From the NCBI GenBank assembly GCA_026692885.1, contig JAPLNJ010000725.1, forward strand, positions 1-34,173: a stretch of 34,173 nucleotides of DNA. The letters are read 5' to 3'. Source of the stretch: Planctomycetota bacterium (GTDB lineage Bacteria > Planctomycetota > Planctomycetia > Pirellulales > Pirellulaceae). How positions within the stretch are numbered: the stretch's first letter is position 1; every line of letters starts with the position of its first letter. Under the pieces are notes generated by a model, which saw only the letters and a list, made by a program, of their open reading frames with translations, was not told the DNA's origin and did not search any database. A program made the translations under genes and the position numbers. Positions 1-9,154 of this stretch are shown here, in pieces.

Positions 1-176
1 GGCAGATACAGGTCCAGGCGGTTTCGCTCGTGACCATCCTCGACGTACTGGAGATCCCGCAGGACCTTGACGCCCTGCGGGAGCCTGGTCGGCCTCGGGC
101 GATCCTGCGAAGCCGTTAGATTGACCCATCCCAACATCACTACCATCCCCATCAAACAGACATGTGTCCGCTTCAC
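1..176 (-). CDS. Secreted alpha/beta-hydrolase (esterase/lipase-like), N-terminal part
   Basis: The frame is open from a GTG at 176 to the window edge (58 codons), so the gene continues to the left. The start is set by a strong Shine-Dalgarno (AGGAGGTG) about 5 bases upstream. The N-terminus MKRTHVCLMGMVVMLGW looks like a signal peptide. It is followed by LPQGVKVLRDLQYV and HERNRLDLYL, the pattern that precedes the oxyanion HGG motif in many secreted esterases of planctomycetes (family knowledge); the HGG itself lies outside the window. The likely role is hydrolysis of an ester or acetyl group on extracellular polymers, which fits the neighbouring secreted proteins. The catalytic residues cannot be seen, so the substrate is unknown. 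Confidence 0.6.
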   Translation of the reverse strand, partial: MKRTHVCLMGMVVMLGWVNLTASQDRPRPTRLPQGVKVLRDLQYVEDGHERNRLDLYL

Positions 177-260
177 GTTGCACCTCCTGGGCCGGACGCC
201 CGGCCAAAATCTTGGTGTCGCCTGCACCCAGGTATCAGGATAGGCAGCTGGCAGCCTGTT

Positions 261-343
261 GACCAGCGGGGCCTTGATCATAAGGTTGCGCAAAACGCTA
301 GCAGCGGATCATCGCAACCTGATGATCAAGGCCGACCAGCGGG
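261..343. repeat. Hairpin element flanked by 10-bp direct repeats
   Basis: Arms at 270-290 and 313-333 pair over 21 bp with one mismatch around a 22-nt loop. The hairpin is bracketed by two identical copies of GACCAGCGGG at 261-270 and 334-343. This could be a small palindromic mobile element with a target duplication, or a duplication made by slippage. The rest of the 177-500 gap holds no convincing gene. Confidence 0.6.
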
Positions 344-500
344 ATTGCGTGGTTGGACTGAGCGTGACCTTGCCTCCGGCTGAGGACACGGCGACAATCG
401 TGAACAGGAGCTTGCCATCGACTTGGGGGAATCACGCATGTCCGCTTGTTTTTCCGCTTTGCCCACGGGGGCTGTCTCCAAGGAGTCAAGGAATACCTGG

Positions 501-3500
501 ATGTATCGCCTGCTTTTTCGCTCTCTCAGTCTGCTCGCTCCGTTGCTCGTTGCCGGCGCGGCACTCTCTGCCGCCGAAATCATCGATGGCTGGGAATCGA
601 TTGAACCCGGCAGCAGCGCCCTGCGCGTCAGCATTTCCTTCACGCCCGACGGGCAACACGGCTGGACCAGCGGCATCTGCAACATCAGCCACACGGCCAG
701 CGGCGGCCGGAGTTGGGTGAACCAGTGGAAGAAGGGTGGGGCTGACGCCTACTGGTTCAACAACATCGTGGCGATCTCCCCGGAGGTTGCCGTGGTCACC
801 GGCTTCCCGTATGGTGGAACACGTCCCGGCATCGTGATGCGCACCGACGACGGCGGCGGGAGCTGGAAACCGGTCCAAGTCGGCAGCGGACGAGCTGACG
901 CAGGCTTTGGTTCGCTGGTGTTCACGCCAGATCGTAAAGTCGGATTTCTCATCTCCAACCGCGAAGGCCTGTTCCGGACGCGAGACAGCGGTCTCACGTG
1001 GGAGCCGGTCCGCCTGGGGGCGGCCTGTGAAGCGAGTTGGGTGGCCACCCGCGCCAATGTGGCGGCGCCGGATGACCACACCATCTTCGTCGGCTGCAGC
1101 GGTGCCCTGGCCCGCAGTACCGATGCCGGCGAATCGTGGACTCTGCTTCCCTGCCCCGAGTCCCGAGGCAAGATGTACCACGCGGTGCGTTTCGCCACCG
1201 CGAAACATGGCTGGGCCTTCTTCCTGCACAATGCTCAAGCATGGGAAACGACCGACGGCGGCGCAACCTGGGCCCGGAGTCGCATTCCGGGCCTGCCTGC
1301 CTTTGCCGACCAGCGCCAAGGCTGGGCACTCAGCGGCCTCGACATTGTCCGCACCACCGACGGCGGCACCACTTGGGGCGAGCCCGTACGGGTCGGCGGC
1401 GCGCAAACCCGGCCGGTCAACATTTTGTGTACGAAGACGCACGTCTGGGTGGTCGGCGGTGATGAAGGCACGGGCATCGCCTTCCTCGCCCGCCGACTGC
1501 TGCCAGGCGTCCAGGACGACGCACCGCCCCCTGGGGTTCTGCCCATCACGTTCAGCTTGCCGGAGCGGGGTTATGCTACGATTCAGGTGGTCAGTGCGAG
1601 CCACGAGGTCGTGGCCAACGTGGTCGCGGGCCGCCCGTTTCCCGCCGGTGCCAACACGGTGTGGTGGGACCTAGCCACGCTCGACGAGTTCTGGCCGCCG
1701 TTCACCGCGAGCTTCACTGGGCACTACGAGCCGTCGGCGACGGCCGCGAAGATCGCGGCGCCCGGCACGTATCGTTGGCGCGGCCTGTGGCATCCGGGAC
1801 TGTCGCTCGAGTACCAATACTCGTACTACCCGTGGAAGAAGCACGGCCAGGCGTGGATTACGCCTGACGGCACCGGAGGCTGGCTCGGCGACCACAGCCC
1901 GCCGCAGGACGTGGTCCGCACGGGCCAGACCATGTGGGTGGGCAGCTTCTGCGAAGGCGGTGACGCCCTGCTCGAAGCCGACCTCGACATGCAGAAGCTC
2001 TGGGGCTGCAACCGCATCGAACTTGCCTGCCCGCACGTGCTCGCTACCGACGGCCGGGCCGTGTACTTCGTTGAACAAGGCGGCTGGCTCGGTTTCGCCA
2101 ACCAGTCCCTAGCCATGATCCGCGTGGACGCCAAGTCGCACGCCGCGAAACGCGTCTTCGCCCTGCCGAAGGACGACACGTCCGGCGCGCTGAAATCGGC
2201 GGAGGGCCTGGCTGTCATCGGCGAGCGTGCCTGGGTCGCAGACCGCTTGCAGAACCAGGTCGTCGTCTGCGACCTCGCGCCCAATCTGTCCGGCACCGAC
2301 AGCAAGCTCCACGTCCTGCAGAAGCTTGCGGTGGAGAAACCGGGGCGTATCCGCCCGTATCCGGACGGACGCCTCGCCTGCGTCACCAAAGGCGGCGTGG
2401 TGCTCATCGACCCGCAAACCTCCGCCCTCACACCCGCGGTCGCGGGCTGTACCAATCCGCTCGGCCTCGCCGTGGACGCAGCGGGCAACTTCTATGTCGG
2501 CGAGATGGCCCCCATGCATCAGGTCAAAGTCTTTGACAAGAACGGCCAGCTGCTGCGCACCCTCGGCAAGCCCGGCCCACATCAGGTCGGCCCGTTCGAC
2601 CCCGACAAGCTGGAGTCGCCATCGGGCCTGGAGGTCGACGCCAACGGCAACGTCTGGGTTTGCGAATTCAGCGACGAAGTGCGTCGCACCAGCGTCTGGG
2701 GCCAGAACGGCCACTGCCTTAAGCAGGTGCTCGGATCGACTGAATACGGCGGCGGCGCCGCCAGTATCGATCCCGGAGACGCCAATCGTCTGTTCGCCCG
2801 CGGGCTGGAACTGCGGCGTGACCCGAACAGCGGCACGATCGCGCCGGTGAACCTGATCTGGCGCTACGACGACCCGCGATACGACCGCTTCGTGGACCTG
2901 CGCCCGCACAATTTTGGCGGCCCGGTGCCCAGTTACCCTTTCCGCCGCAACGGCAAGCTCTTCTTCAGTCTGTGGGGCGGCTACGGTATGGGCGAACTTA
3001 CCGCACTGTGGGTGTATGACCAAAACCAAGTGCGCCCGGTGGCAGCCTGCGGCGGCCTTCCCGGCTGGTTGCGTGAACGGCTGGGCGAGGCAGCCAAAGG
3101 CAGGCACATCTTCGCCTGGACCGATGCCAACGGCGACGGCCGCGTCCAGCCCGCGGAGGTGCAGTTGGGAACGCTGGCCGCCGGCGGTGCCGTGTGGGGC
3201 GTGCGCATGAACGAAAACTTTGACGTGGCTTTCAGTTCCGTGGTCGGTGACATCGGCCTGGCCTTCTTCCATGCCGGCACCCTGACGCCGGAGGGTTACC
3301 CTGTCTACACACTCCCCGCCGCCTACGTCCCGGTTCCGCACCTGACGGTCCACGACCCCTGCCAGGTGCAGAGCTGTTACACCGACCGCCAGGGCAACGG
3401 CATTGGCGTGTCTCCGTTCATTTTCAGTCTGAGCCCACGGGGCATCGTGAACTGGCGCTACCCACTGCGCTGGCCGGGGCTGCACGCGGGGCTAGGCACA

Positions 3501-4640
3501 ACTGCTACCGGCGCTGAGCCGGGGGTCATCATCGCCACCATCCGTGCCTATGGCTCAGGCGCAGTCAATGACGAGCTGGGCGAAGTGCTCTGCCTCGGCT
3601 CCAACTTCGGAGCCACCGACCTATTGACCTGTGCTGACGGACTCTACATCGGCCGGGTGTTCCAGGACTGCCGACGGGGCAACGCCTGGAGCTATAACGC
3701 GGCGCCCACGCCCGCTGAACTCAGTCAGATCTCGCTCGGCCAAGAGCACTTCGGCGGTTCCTTCCAGCGTACCGTGGACGAGCACGGCCAGGCACACTTC
3801 CGCTACGTGGTCAGTCCCGGCGGTCCCTCCTGTTCCGTCGTCGAGCTCAAGGGGCTCGACAGGGTCCAGCGTCTGCCGGGCGGCAGCTTGGAAGTCACCC
3901 AGGAGCAGCTCGTCGCGGCGGACAGTCTGCGCCAGCGTCGCGCCGCCCGCGTGAAAGAGGAGAAGACCTACGTGATCCGGCGCGTGGCCAACATTTCCGT
4001 CGACGGCAAGGCCGACGACTGGCCAGCGTCCACCGAACGCATTGCCGGGTTCGCGCTCGGTTACGACGAAACCAATCTGTACGTGCTCTTCGACGGCGGC
4101 GACGACCGGGCCGTGTTCCAAAATGCCGCCACTCAGGCCGACTGGATGGAGGCCTTCATCCACGGTGATGTTGTGGACGTCATGCTGCAAACCAAACCGG
4201 GGATCGACCTGCAGCGCAGGGCGGCTGGCGAAGGCGATATCCGCCTCAGTTTCACCGTGGTTGACGGCCAGCCCGCGGCCATCCTGTACGACTACCGTGT
4301 TCCGGGTACGCCCGCAGAAACGCGCCGCGGCTTTTCGTCGCCTGGGCGCACGGAATATGTGGACGTGGTACGGCTCCTCGCCGATGCGAAGGTCGCCGTG
4401 GTACGCCGCGCCGACGGCTACACCTTGGAAGCGGCCGTGCCGCTCCGTACGCTGCACCTCGCGGCAAAAGTGGGACTGACGGTGGCGGGTGATGTCGGCC
4501 GCGTGCTCTCTGACCAGTCCGGAACCACCCGCATTGACCGCGTCTACTGGAGCAATACCAACACCCGGATCGTCAAGGATGTCCCCAGCGAGGTGCGTCT
4601 GCAGCCCAACCTCTGGGGACGATTCGTGTTTGGCAACTGA
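501..4640 (+). CDS. Large secreted multidomain protein: Asp-box/BNR propeller, NHL propeller and CBM9-like domain
   Basis: A 1379-residue protein starting at ATG 501, chosen because MYRLLFRSLSLLAPLLVAG is a clear signal peptide; the frame is open further upstream but without such a start. The first ~330 residues carry repeated Asp-boxes (TDDGGGSW, TRDSGLTW, STDAGESW, TTDGGATW, TTDGGTTW), as in Ycf48/sialidase-type propellers. A FlgD-like stretch follows (ITFSLPERGYATIQVV, then APGTYRWRGLWHPG). Next come NHL-type repeats (for example LGLAVDAAGNFYVGE and SGLEVDANGNVWVCEF) and a dockerin-like TDANGDGRVQPAEV. The C-terminal ~220 residues begin with VDGKADDWPAS and resemble CBM9-like carbohydrate-binding domains. 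It is probably exported and binds polymer or the cell surface; no catalytic site was recognised. The frame shows no break. Confidence 0.75.
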   Translation: MYRLLFRSLSLLAPLLVAGAALSAAEIIDGWESIEPGSSALRVSISFTPDGQHGWTSGICNISHTASGGRSWVNQWKKGGADAYWFNNIVAISPEVAVVTGFPYGGTRPGIVMRTDDGGGSWKPVQVGSGRADAGFGSLVFTPDRKVGFLISNREGLFRTRDSGLTWEPVRLGAACEASWVATRANVAAPDDHTIFVGCSGALARSTDAGESWTLLPCPESRGKMYHAVRFATAKHGWAFFLHNAQAWETTDGGATWARSRIPGLPAFADQRQGWALSGLDIVRTTDGGTTWGEPVRVGGAQTRPVNILCTKTHVWVVGGDEGTGIAFLARRLLPGVQDDAPPPGVLPITFSLPERGYATIQVVSASHEVVANVVAGRPFPAGANTVWWDLATLDEFWPPFTASFTGHYEPSATAAKIAAPGTYRWRGLWHPGLSLEYQYSYYPWKKHGQAWITPDGTGGWLGDHSPPQDVVRTGQTMWVGSFCEGGDALLEADLDMQKLWGCNRIELACPHVLATDGRAVYFVEQGGWLGFANQSLAMIRVDAKSHAAKRVFALPKDDTSGALKSAEGLAVIGERAWVADRLQNQVVVCDLAPNLSGTDSKLHVLQKLAVEKPGRIRPYPDGRLACVTKGGVVLIDPQTSALTPAVAGCTNPLGLAVDAAGNFYVGEMAPMHQVKVFDKNGQLLRTLGKPGPHQVGPFDPDKLESPSGLEVDANGNVWVCEFSDEVRRTSVWGQNGHCLKQVLGSTEYGGGAASIDPGDANRLFARGLELRRDPNSGTIAPVNLIWRYDDPRYDRFVDLRPHNFGGPVPSYPFRRNGKLFFSLWGGYGMGELTALWVYDQNQVRPVAACGGLPGWLRERLGEAAKGRHIFAWTDANGDGRVQPAEVQLGTLAAGGAVWGVRMNENFDVAFSSVVGDIGLAFFHAGTLTPEGYPVYTLPAAYVPVPHLTVHDPCQVQSCYTDRQGNGIGVSPFIFSLSPRGIVNWRYPLRWPGLHAGLGTTATGAEPGVIIATIRAYGSGAVNDELGEVLCLGSNFGATDLLTCADGLYIGRVFQDCRRGNAWSYNAAPTPAELSQISLGQEHFGGSFQRTVDEHGQAHFRYVVSPGGPSCSVVELKGLDRVQRLPGGSLEVTQEQLVAADSLRQRRAARVKEEKTYVIRRVANISVDGKADDWPASTERIAGFALGYDETNLYVLFDGGDDRAVFQNAATQADWMEAFIHGDVVDVMLQTKPGIDLQRRAAGEGDIRLSFTVVDGQPAAILYDYRVPGTPAETRRGFSSPGRTEYVDVVRLLADAKVAVVRRADGYTLEAAVPLRTLHLAAKVGLTVAGDVGRVLSDQSGTTRIDRVYWSNTNTRIVKDVPSEVRLQPNLWGRFVFGN

Positions 4641-4642
4641 CG

Positions 4643-4974
4643 CGGGAGGTTGGTGCTGGAACGAGAGCAGCGCCAACGATGAATCGCGGTGGGGATTTTA
4701 CGCTCATCCGCTGTTGGCCGTCACGCCGGAGCGGATTCCGCTGGGAATGGTCAAGGCGGAGATCTGGGCACAGGACTTGGAGGAGTCTCGAGCGGCTCAA
4801 CGCGCCAAAGCCCGGGACCGGCATGCCAAAGACAAGCGGAAGAAGAAACTTCCCGTTGCCGAGAAGGAAAGTCGGCGTTGGGTGGAAGGGTATCGGGCTG
4901 GTTGCGAGATTGCGGAGCAGGTCCCTGGGACAACGATCGTGGTAATTTCCACGGAGGCGTGGAAGTCGCCGTAG
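4643..4974 (+). pseudogene. IS4-family transposase remnant
   Basis: The frame contains WGFYAHPLLAVTPERIPLG, MVKAEIWAQD and, further on, EKESRRWVEGYRAGCEIAEQ and PGTTIVVIS. These match the central part of IS4-family DDE transposases (family knowledge). Both ends are missing. The similarity stops at VVIS, just before the expected second catalytic Asp (DREGD), and the frame then ends in a few unrelated codons. The first recognisable residues follow directly on the stop of the upstream 4.1-kb gene. No terminal inverted repeats were found. It is an immobile fragment. Confidence 0.7.
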
Positions 4975-5344
4975 TGCCGCAGCCACGCGTACACGGCGAC
5001 CGGTACCGTGTGGTAGACGTAACCGGTCACGCCGCGATCCAGTCCCAGAGAAGACGCGAAGACCGTAACGTCGCTGTCAAGAAATAACCTGGCAGATCGG
5101 TGGTGGGACGGATTGGCACTTCGGCCCCGAAACATCGGGCCAAAGTGCCAATCCGTCCTACGGTCAAACTGCGAACTTGTTCTTTTCCAGCCGCTAACAT
5201 CGCTGATCATGCCGCGTCCACACAGAAACCGGTGACGCCAGGGGCCGGGCAACAGGCGTTGACGCCGACGCGGTGACAGGCCTCAGCAGGAAGCCCGACG
5301 GCCGTGCCCAATAGCGTTCCGGCCAGACGGTCCTGCACCGTGTC
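4955..5344 (-). pseudogene. ADP-ribosylglycohydrolase remnants (N- and C-terminal pieces)
   Basis: Two pieces of one protein family lie in order on the minus strand. Around 5344-5282, VQDRLAGTLLGTAVGLPAE matches the family N-terminus. Around 5060-4955, SSLGLDRGVTGYVYHTVPVA and YAWLRHYGDFHASVE match the region just before the metal-binding GGDTD motif, which is absent. The pieces are in different frames, and the dispersed hairpin repeat at 5080-5205 lies between them. The C-terminal piece abuts the IS4 remnant. Cleavage of ADP-ribose links would be the family function, but this copy cannot be active. The identification rests on short motifs. Confidence 0.55.
5080..5205. repeat. Dispersed hairpin repeat, copy 1
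   Basis: About 125 bp closely similar to 8445-8566. The core is a long stem at 5105-5159: GGACGGATTGGCACTTCGGC pairs with its complement around the loop AAACA-like centre. Conserved flanks follow, including GGTCAAACT and TTGTTCTTTTCCAGCCG. There is no coding potential of its own. It sits between two remnants of the ADP-ribosylglycohydrolase gene. Confidence 0.8.
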
Positions 5345-5471
5345 GTTCCATGTGTGTTGCGTCTTTGTCAAGGCTGCGGCCCGCCGCCGGTCGACATTGC
5401 CAATCGAAGCCCACAGGCAGCACAACCACAGGAACCGCAGGCGGGCGATCACCCAGCCGCCTCCAGCAGCC

Positions 5472-7946
5472 CTATCGAGACTCCTCGACATCCACGCCAA
5501 CGATCTGCACGTAGCAGTTCACGGACGCGGCGTTCTTCTTCCCGGTGACAATGACCGTCAAGGTATGTTTCCCAGGTGGTAGGTCGCGAGCGATCCGTGT
5601 GCGGTGATTCCACTCGACCGCTGCTCCATACATGTCAAGAACGGCGTTGCCCGAGGCCTCGGCTTTCAGTTCGCCACCGTCTTGCTGGTTGGCAGGCGCT
5701 CCGTCGATCAGGACTTGGGCCAAGCCGCAGTCTGGCCCGATTTTGTACACGAGGTGCACGGCCGTCCCCTCGAAGCCAACGTCAACCCGACCACCGGCTG
5801 CGTTGTGATAGTGTAATGTTCCACAACGCGGTCCGCTGCCGTTCCACGCGGTCCAGCCGTCCGAATACTTCAGGCTACGGTCGGTGTCGGGAATCTCGCC
5901 GGGACCGGGTTGGGGCCGGGAGTAGTCCTTGGCAACGAAATCAATCGTCTTCTCGCTTGTGACGCGGCGGATCAGCTCAATCTCCTGGGGATCGTAGGGC
6001 GTATGATCCTTGCGATACAGGTCGCAGAACCAGAGTTTGGGTTCGGGGGTGCCAGGTTTGTCCCACCAGGTGAACTGGCACTGCATACGACCGTTGACCA
6101 GACCCCAACTGAAACAGCCCACCGCCTCGCGGCGGAACAGCGGCAGATCGGTTTCCCACCGGGCACCGGAGTGACGTGTCATCCATTCGGTACAGATCAG
6201 GGGGCGATTGTGGGCCTTGTGGCGAACAATCGCCGTGCGCATGCCCTGGTAATTCGTATAGGCGTGATACGTGAGGATGTCGGACCGCTCGATCATCACT
6301 CGGTTCAGGTCGTGCAGGCTGTCGTTCCAGATTCCCATGCTGAGCGGCTGGCTCGGATCGGTCTGTCTCGCCCAGCTGAAGGTGGCCTCGACCAGCGGCA
6401 GGCTGCGGTTGCCCAGGCCGCTATTGCCCGGCTCGTTATAGAGATCCCACAGCAGCACCCGCTGGTCCTTGGCGAAGGTCCCCAAGATGTCTTTGACGAA
6501 CCGCTCCAGGTCCGGCCAGACGGTGCGGTCCGTCACCGCGTTCAGTCCCGGGCTTGGGGTCCAGCAGGGCATGATCATGCCCGGGGTCGGCTCCTTCTGC
6601 TTGCCCAGGTACGGTTCCGTCGTGGGTGGGGCGCCGAAGGCGCAATCGTCGAACAGGACGAAGATCACGGCGATGCCGTACTTCTGGGCGATCGTCAGGA
6701 ACCGCTCCATCCGTGTCTTCAGGCCCTGGGGGTCGTGTTTCCACACGAGGTACTGAAGATTCGTGCGGCAGGCGTTGAAGCCAGTCTTCTCGGCCAACGC
6801 CAACTCGCGGTCGATCGTGCTCGCATCGAACGTGTCGCCACACCACAACTCGGTCGTGTTCACCACGTTGCTGGGATGGTAGTTGAGGCCGACGATCCAG
6901 GGGCGGGTCTTATACCACGTCCACGCCCGCTCGATGCTCCAGGGGCCGGGCCGCTGCGGCAGGCCAACCTCCGCCGCAACCTGTTTCGGCTCCAGGCCGG
7001 TCTGACCGGGAGCGACGATGTGCATCACCTCGGCAGCGTCAAAGCAGGTGCCATCCGGGTAGATCACGCCCTGGTAGGGCGTTGCGCCCTGGGTAAACTG
7101 CGTTCGGCCGATCATCAGCTCCCAGAAGCACCAGCCCACCTGCTCCTCAGCCAGGATCGGCATGACGTAGGAGAAGGGCTGCTGCGGACGCCCTGCCACC
7201 TCGTTGATGATGAGCGGCTTGCCGTGCTTCTGAGCCAGCGTCTTGACCGCACGGAGGTCCTCGCGCAGGTCCTTGCGATAGTTGTGTGTGCAGAGCACCT
7301 CCACCTTGTCGAGCACCTGCGGGATGAGGCTGCTGTGTTCGACTCCGACCGTGCGCGGGTGGCCGGGATCGACCTGCTTGACATAATCCAGGAAGTGGTG
7401 GAGGAAGGTCCAAATCAGCTCTTTGTCCTGCGGTTTGTTGAACGAGGTGCAAGTCGGCTCGTTCATCACGTCCCACATCACGATCCGCCGGTCGTCCTTG
7501 TGGCCGCCGACCACGTCGCGCACGAACTGTTCCAGCTTGGGCCATTGCTTCTGGCCGAGCTGGTTCTGGCCCGGGTTGGCCATCCAGTCCTTGTTCTTGT
7601 AGTCCACCAGGTCGGGGAACTCGCCGAAGCAGGAATCGAAGACCACCGGCAGCATGCGGAGGTGGTGCTTTTCACACAGGCCGAGGAAGTGCTCGAAGCG
7701 TTCCAGGAAGAGCTTCGGGTCGCGCTCGTAGACTGCCGCTTGCAGGAAGACCCGCACCGTATTGAGCTTCAACCGCTCGGCGTAGCCTAGTTCCCGGTCG
7801 ATCACGACGGGGTCGTAATCCATCCAGAGCTGCACGTCATTGCGGGCATAGGAAGGCACGTAATTGGCGCCTCGCATCCCTGCGAAATCCTCTGCCACGC
7901 CCCAGTTCGCCGTCGCCACGACCAACATGGCTGCCAGATATTTCAT
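5472..7946 (-). CDS. Secreted GH5-like glycosidase with two catalytic modules and a C-terminal beta domain
   Basis: An 824-residue protein. The start at ATG 7946 is chosen for the signal peptide MKYLAAMLVVATANWGVAED and a GAGG ribosome site; the longer frame upstream overlaps remnant sequence. Module 1 (about 20-310) has acid/base WDVMNEP (Glu163) and a likely nucleophile in PLIINEVAG (Glu249). Module 2 (about 345-690) repeats the pattern with WDLYNEP (Glu505) and LICTEWMTR (Glu587). Both fit clan GH-A cellulase/mannanase-type barrels. The last ~130 residues form a beta-rich ligand-binding-like domain (WTAWNGSGPRCGTLHYHN to YVQIVGVDVEE). Two apparently complete active sites in one chain suggest tandem duplication. 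The substrate cannot be told; beta-linked glycans are likely. Confidence 0.8.
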   Translation of the reverse strand: MKYLAAMLVVATANWGVAEDFAGMRGANYVPSYARNDVQLWMDYDPVVIDRELGYAERLKLNTVRVFLQAAVYERDPKLFLERFEHFLGLCEKHHLRMLPVVFDSCFGEFPDLVDYKNKDWMANPGQNQLGQKQWPKLEQFVRDVVGGHKDDRRIVMWDVMNEPTCTSFNKPQDKELIWTFLHHFLDYVKQVDPGHPRTVGVEHSSLIPQVLDKVEVLCTHNYRKDLREDLRAVKTLAQKHGKPLIINEVAGRPQQPFSYVMPILAEEQVGWCFWELMIGRTQFTQGATPYQGVIYPDGTCFDAAEVMHIVAPGQTGLEPKQVAAEVGLPQRPGPWSIERAWTWYKTRPWIVGLNYHPSNVVNTTELWCGDTFDASTIDRELALAEKTGFNACRTNLQYLVWKHDPQGLKTRMERFLTIAQKYGIAVIFVLFDDCAFGAPPTTEPYLGKQKEPTPGMIMPCWTPSPGLNAVTDRTVWPDLERFVKDILGTFAKDQRVLLWDLYNEPGNSGLGNRSLPLVEATFSWARQTDPSQPLSMGIWNDSLHDLNRVMIERSDILTYHAYTNYQGMRTAIVRHKAHNRPLICTEWMTRHSGARWETDLPLFRREAVGCFSWGLVNGRMQCQFTWWDKPGTPEPKLWFCDLYRKDHTPYDPQEIELIRRVTSEKTIDFVAKDYSRPQPGPGEIPDTDRSLKYSDGWTAWNGSGPRCGTLHYHNAAGGRVDVGFEGTAVHLVYKIGPDCGLAQVLIDGAPANQQDGGELKAEASGNAVLDMYGAAVEWNHRTRIARDLPPGKHTLTVIVTGKKNAASVNCYVQIVGVDVEESR

Positions 7947-7990
7947 CGTCTTGCCTCTCGAAGTGTTCCGGGTCCACCACAATCGGTTCA

Positions 7991-8270
7991 TCACACACCC
8001 TCCACAATCACGGCGTGGTAGACCACCCCCAGTACCAAGACGCCCTGCCGAACCAGGGCGAGGCTGACCGCGCTGCCCCTCCAACCCTTCAGATAGGCCG
8101 AGGTGCCGTCGTTGGGATCGACCAGCCAAATGTGTTCCGTGTCGCCGCCACTGGCCGTGCCGGTTTCTTCACCGCATGTTTCAGTCGCCTGCCGATAGCT
8201 GTGGGCTCTCGGTCTCTTTAAGGACCGGCTCAATGATCGGCCAGGTCCGTTCGATGAATACTCCCTCCAT
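7991..8270 (-). pseudogene. Inositol monophosphatase/CysQ-family remnant
   Basis: An apparent N-terminus begins at ATG 8270 (MEGVFIERTWPIIEPVLKE) and stops at 8181. The downstream piece in another frame carries the family's metal-binding motifs CGEETG and WLVDPNDGTSAYLKGW, then AVSLALVRQGVLVLGVVYHA, and ends at 7991. About 60 residues before the GEE motif and the whole C-terminal half are missing, so it is inactive. The family removes phosphate from inositol phosphates or 3'-phosphoadenosine nucleotides. It lies directly upstream of the GH5 gene, and an ADP-ribosylglycohydrolase remnant lies on the other side of that gene. Confidence 0.6.
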
Positions 8271-8444
8271 TCGATCTGCCGCACGAGCAAACGGCCTCGT
8301 GGCCGATTCTATCTGGGCAGCAAGGCCAGGGCTACAAGGCACTGGCATACCGAACCCGATCAAGTCGCGAGATCTCGCCTAGCGAGACCCCAGGGCCTTT
8401 CTTGGTCACGTCGAACAGCGACGAAGGCCGGTAAGCGGCTGTAT

Positions 8445-8566
8445 AGAAATAACTTGGCGAATCGGTGGTAGGACGGATTGGCACTTCGGCCCGAAACATC
8501 GGGCTGAAGTGCCAATCCGTCCTACGGTCAAACTACGGACTTGTTCTTTTCCAGCCGGTAAGATGG
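8445..8566. repeat. Dispersed hairpin repeat, copy 2
   Basis: Second copy of the ~125-bp repeat at 5080-5205, in the same orientation. Its stem at 8469-8524 is longer and almost perfect: TAGGACGGATTGGCACTTCG and its complement, closing on CCCGAAACATCGGG. The 8271-8653 stretch otherwise holds only degenerate frames. Confidence 0.8.
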
Positions 8567-8653
8567 ACAAGATGCCGCGCATGTTGTTCGGAAGAACGCC
8601 GCCAGGGGGGCAACCATAGCAGATGTCGAGCGGCTCCAGTTGGTTCCTGTGGG

Positions 8654-9154
8654 TCAATCAGCTGGCCCCGGAGCAGTTCGCGCACCTGCGAACATGTTAC
8701 GGGTTCGTCGATGCTCGACGCGAGGCCCTGGGGCGGACACATTCGTTGAATCCGGTCGCCGTACTGCTGAGTGAAGACACCACTCCCAGACGTTTCCGTG
8801 CATGTCGCACAAGCCCCACGCATTCGCTTGGTAGCTGCCCACCACTGCCGTCTTGTCAAGATACGGTCCCTTCGCCGCGCCGTTGTACGGGTAATTGCCA
8901 TCGAAGTTCGCCTGTGTGCTGCTCAGGCTACTTCCGAATGCTGTGGCGGTCGTCGTCCCTGCCCGGCAGGCATATTCCCACTGGGCTTCTGTGGGCAACC
9001 GGTACTCCCAGCCGGCCGGCAGGCGCCCCGCACTCCGTTCCGAATCCGTTAGTTGCCGGCAGAACTCCAGCGCCTCGTTCTGACTCACGTAGTACATCGG
9101 ATACCGCGCCCCTTCACCCCTCACGTTGTGTACACCGGAATTCGTCTTTTTCAA
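8654..9154 (-). pseudogene. Formylglycine-generating enzyme (SUMF1/FGE-sulfatase domain) fragment
   Basis: The frame carries YYVSQNEALEFCRQLT, AGRLPAGWEYRLPTEAQWEY, ACRAGTTTATAFG and GLCDMHGNVWEWC, the central core of FGE-sulfatase domain proteins. The N-terminal part with the usual MGS and EVT motifs is missing; palindromic sequence (9155-9384) takes its place. After WEWC the frame degenerates, and the C-terminal RGGSW and GFR motifs are absent. Active members oxidise a sulfatase cysteine to formylglycine, which would fit the sulfatase remnant at 33.5 kb. This copy is unlikely to work. Confidence 0.7.

Noticed and set aside
2109..3485. 458-codon frame on the minus strand opposite the propeller protein
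   Set aside because: No recognisable protein pattern, while the plus strand shows continuous NHL and Asp-box repeats.
5910..7790. 626-codon frame on the plus strand opposite the GH5 gene
   Set aside because: Antisense shadow; the minus strand carries the catalytic motifs, signal peptide and ribosome site.
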